A DNA stretch of 64,000 bases from Zoogloea oleivorans (GTDB taxonomy: Bacteria > Pseudomonadota > Gammaproteobacteria > Burkholderiales > Rhodocyclaceae). The notes beneath the pieces are model-generated. The model searched no databases and had not been told where the DNA came from. It saw nothing but the letters and a program-made list of their open reading frames with translations. This document shows, piece by piece, positions 63,850-64,000 of this stretch; the first letter of the stretch is position 1; each line of letters starts with the position of its first letter. Made by a program: the position numbers and the translations under genes. The stretch spans positions 25,251 to 89,250 of the forward strand of contig JAOAUC010000008.1 in the NCBI GenBank assembly GCA_030157785.1. Reading direction: 5' to 3'.

Positions 63850-64000
63850 ATGACCGACCTGAGCGTTGCCAAGAAACTCGTCGTATACAAGCCCAAGAAC
63901 AAGGTGCGTTTTGTCACCGCAGCGGCGCTATTCGATGGCCACGACGCGTCGATCAACATCATGCGGCGGATTCTTCAATCCACCGGCTCCGAGGTGATCC
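63850..64000 (+). CDS. icmF: Fused isobutyryl-CoA mutase IcmF, N-terminal fragment
   Basis: The first 50 codons, running off the right edge. The reading [20 protein letters not shown] followed by [12 protein letters not shown] matches the N-terminal cobalamin-binding domain of IcmF, in which the His of DGHD is the cobalt ligand. IcmF interconverts isobutyryl-CoA and butyryl-CoA and carries a fused G-protein chaperone between its domains. GTGGAGGAGA precedes the ATG. The identification relies on this short stretch. Confidence 0.75.
   Translation, partial: MTDLSVAKKLVVYKPKNKVRFVTAAALFDGHDASINIMRRILQSTGSEVI

Overview
The window is GC-rich, gene-dense chromosome, most probably from a betaproteobacterium of the Rhodocyclales (Zoogloea/Azospira/Dechloromonas-like). 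This is an inference from gene content: NtrC/sigma-54-type control of a porin-glnK-amtB cluster, an FccAB sulfide dehydrogenase, three exosortase-type (PEP-CTERM/VPLPG) secreted proteins, many PAS/GGDEF/EAL signalling proteins, IcmF, and the UbiK, YifB/ComM and PACE families. No rRNA, tRNA, CRISPR array or transposase was seen.

Layout. 1-7.3 kb: the start of an Aer-like chemoreceptor, a BamE-like lipoprotein, then a complete branched-chain amino acid ABC operon (two tandem paralogous binding proteins, LivH, LivM, LivG, LivF) and a SprA-like putative metalloprotease. 7.3-13.2 kb: a minus-strand type I secretion cassette (HlyD-like, HlyB-like, and a 718-residue RTX protein with an M23 peptidase domain). 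It has lower GC than its surroundings, contains a perfect 167-bp internal repeat, and joins its neighbour through a composite-looking gene end, so it looks acquired. 14-19.7 kb: NUDIX hydrolase, a translationally coupled DUF6502-DUF5666 pair behind a palindromic promoter and a 7-codon leader, FccA-FccB, and a PEP-CTERM protein. 19.7-25.8 kb: minus-strand ceramidase-like protein, MFS exporter, membrane protein, ComM, lipoprotein, YceI and UbiK.

26-28.8 kb: a TorF-like porin, glnK and amtB behind a near-consensus sigma-54 promoter with upstream NtrC-like sites, i.e. an ammonium scavenging unit. 29-36.4 kb: hypothetical protein, PurU, ThrH, a PEP-CTERM GDSL esterase with a long palindrome in its leader, an ABC-F ATPase, a coiled-coil periplasmic protein, a DsbA-like isomerase and a GlsB-like protein. 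36.5-44.6 kb: an MCP divergent from a sigma-54-preceded VPLPG-CTERM protein, a glycosyltransferase, a BaiN-like flavoprotein, a c4-type cytochrome and an amidohydrolase-like protein that has lost its metal-ligand histidines.

44.7-49.3 kb is the most unusual stretch: four copies of a palindromic element of about 90 bp (ends CTGTAGGGGCGACTTCAGTC) separate a radical SAM gene, a CDF metal transporter, and the MFS-psd pair from an HMA-like/PACE pair, and repeat ends supply two stop codons. Beside them lies a symmetric four-copy array of TTCCGATAGTC. 49.5-57.7 kb: PACE exporter, DOMON-like protein plus a DUF1343 (NamZ-like) protein, isolated FliW, DEAD-box helicase, zinc metallopeptidase, a two-lobed solute-binding receptor and a VOC protein. 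57.7-63.7 kb: a tightly overlapping signalling operon (AraC regulator, PAS-GGDEF-EAL, hybrid histidine kinase, OmpR-type regulator). The window ends in the start of icmF.

All calls were made by reading translated motifs and gene spacing; no database search was run.
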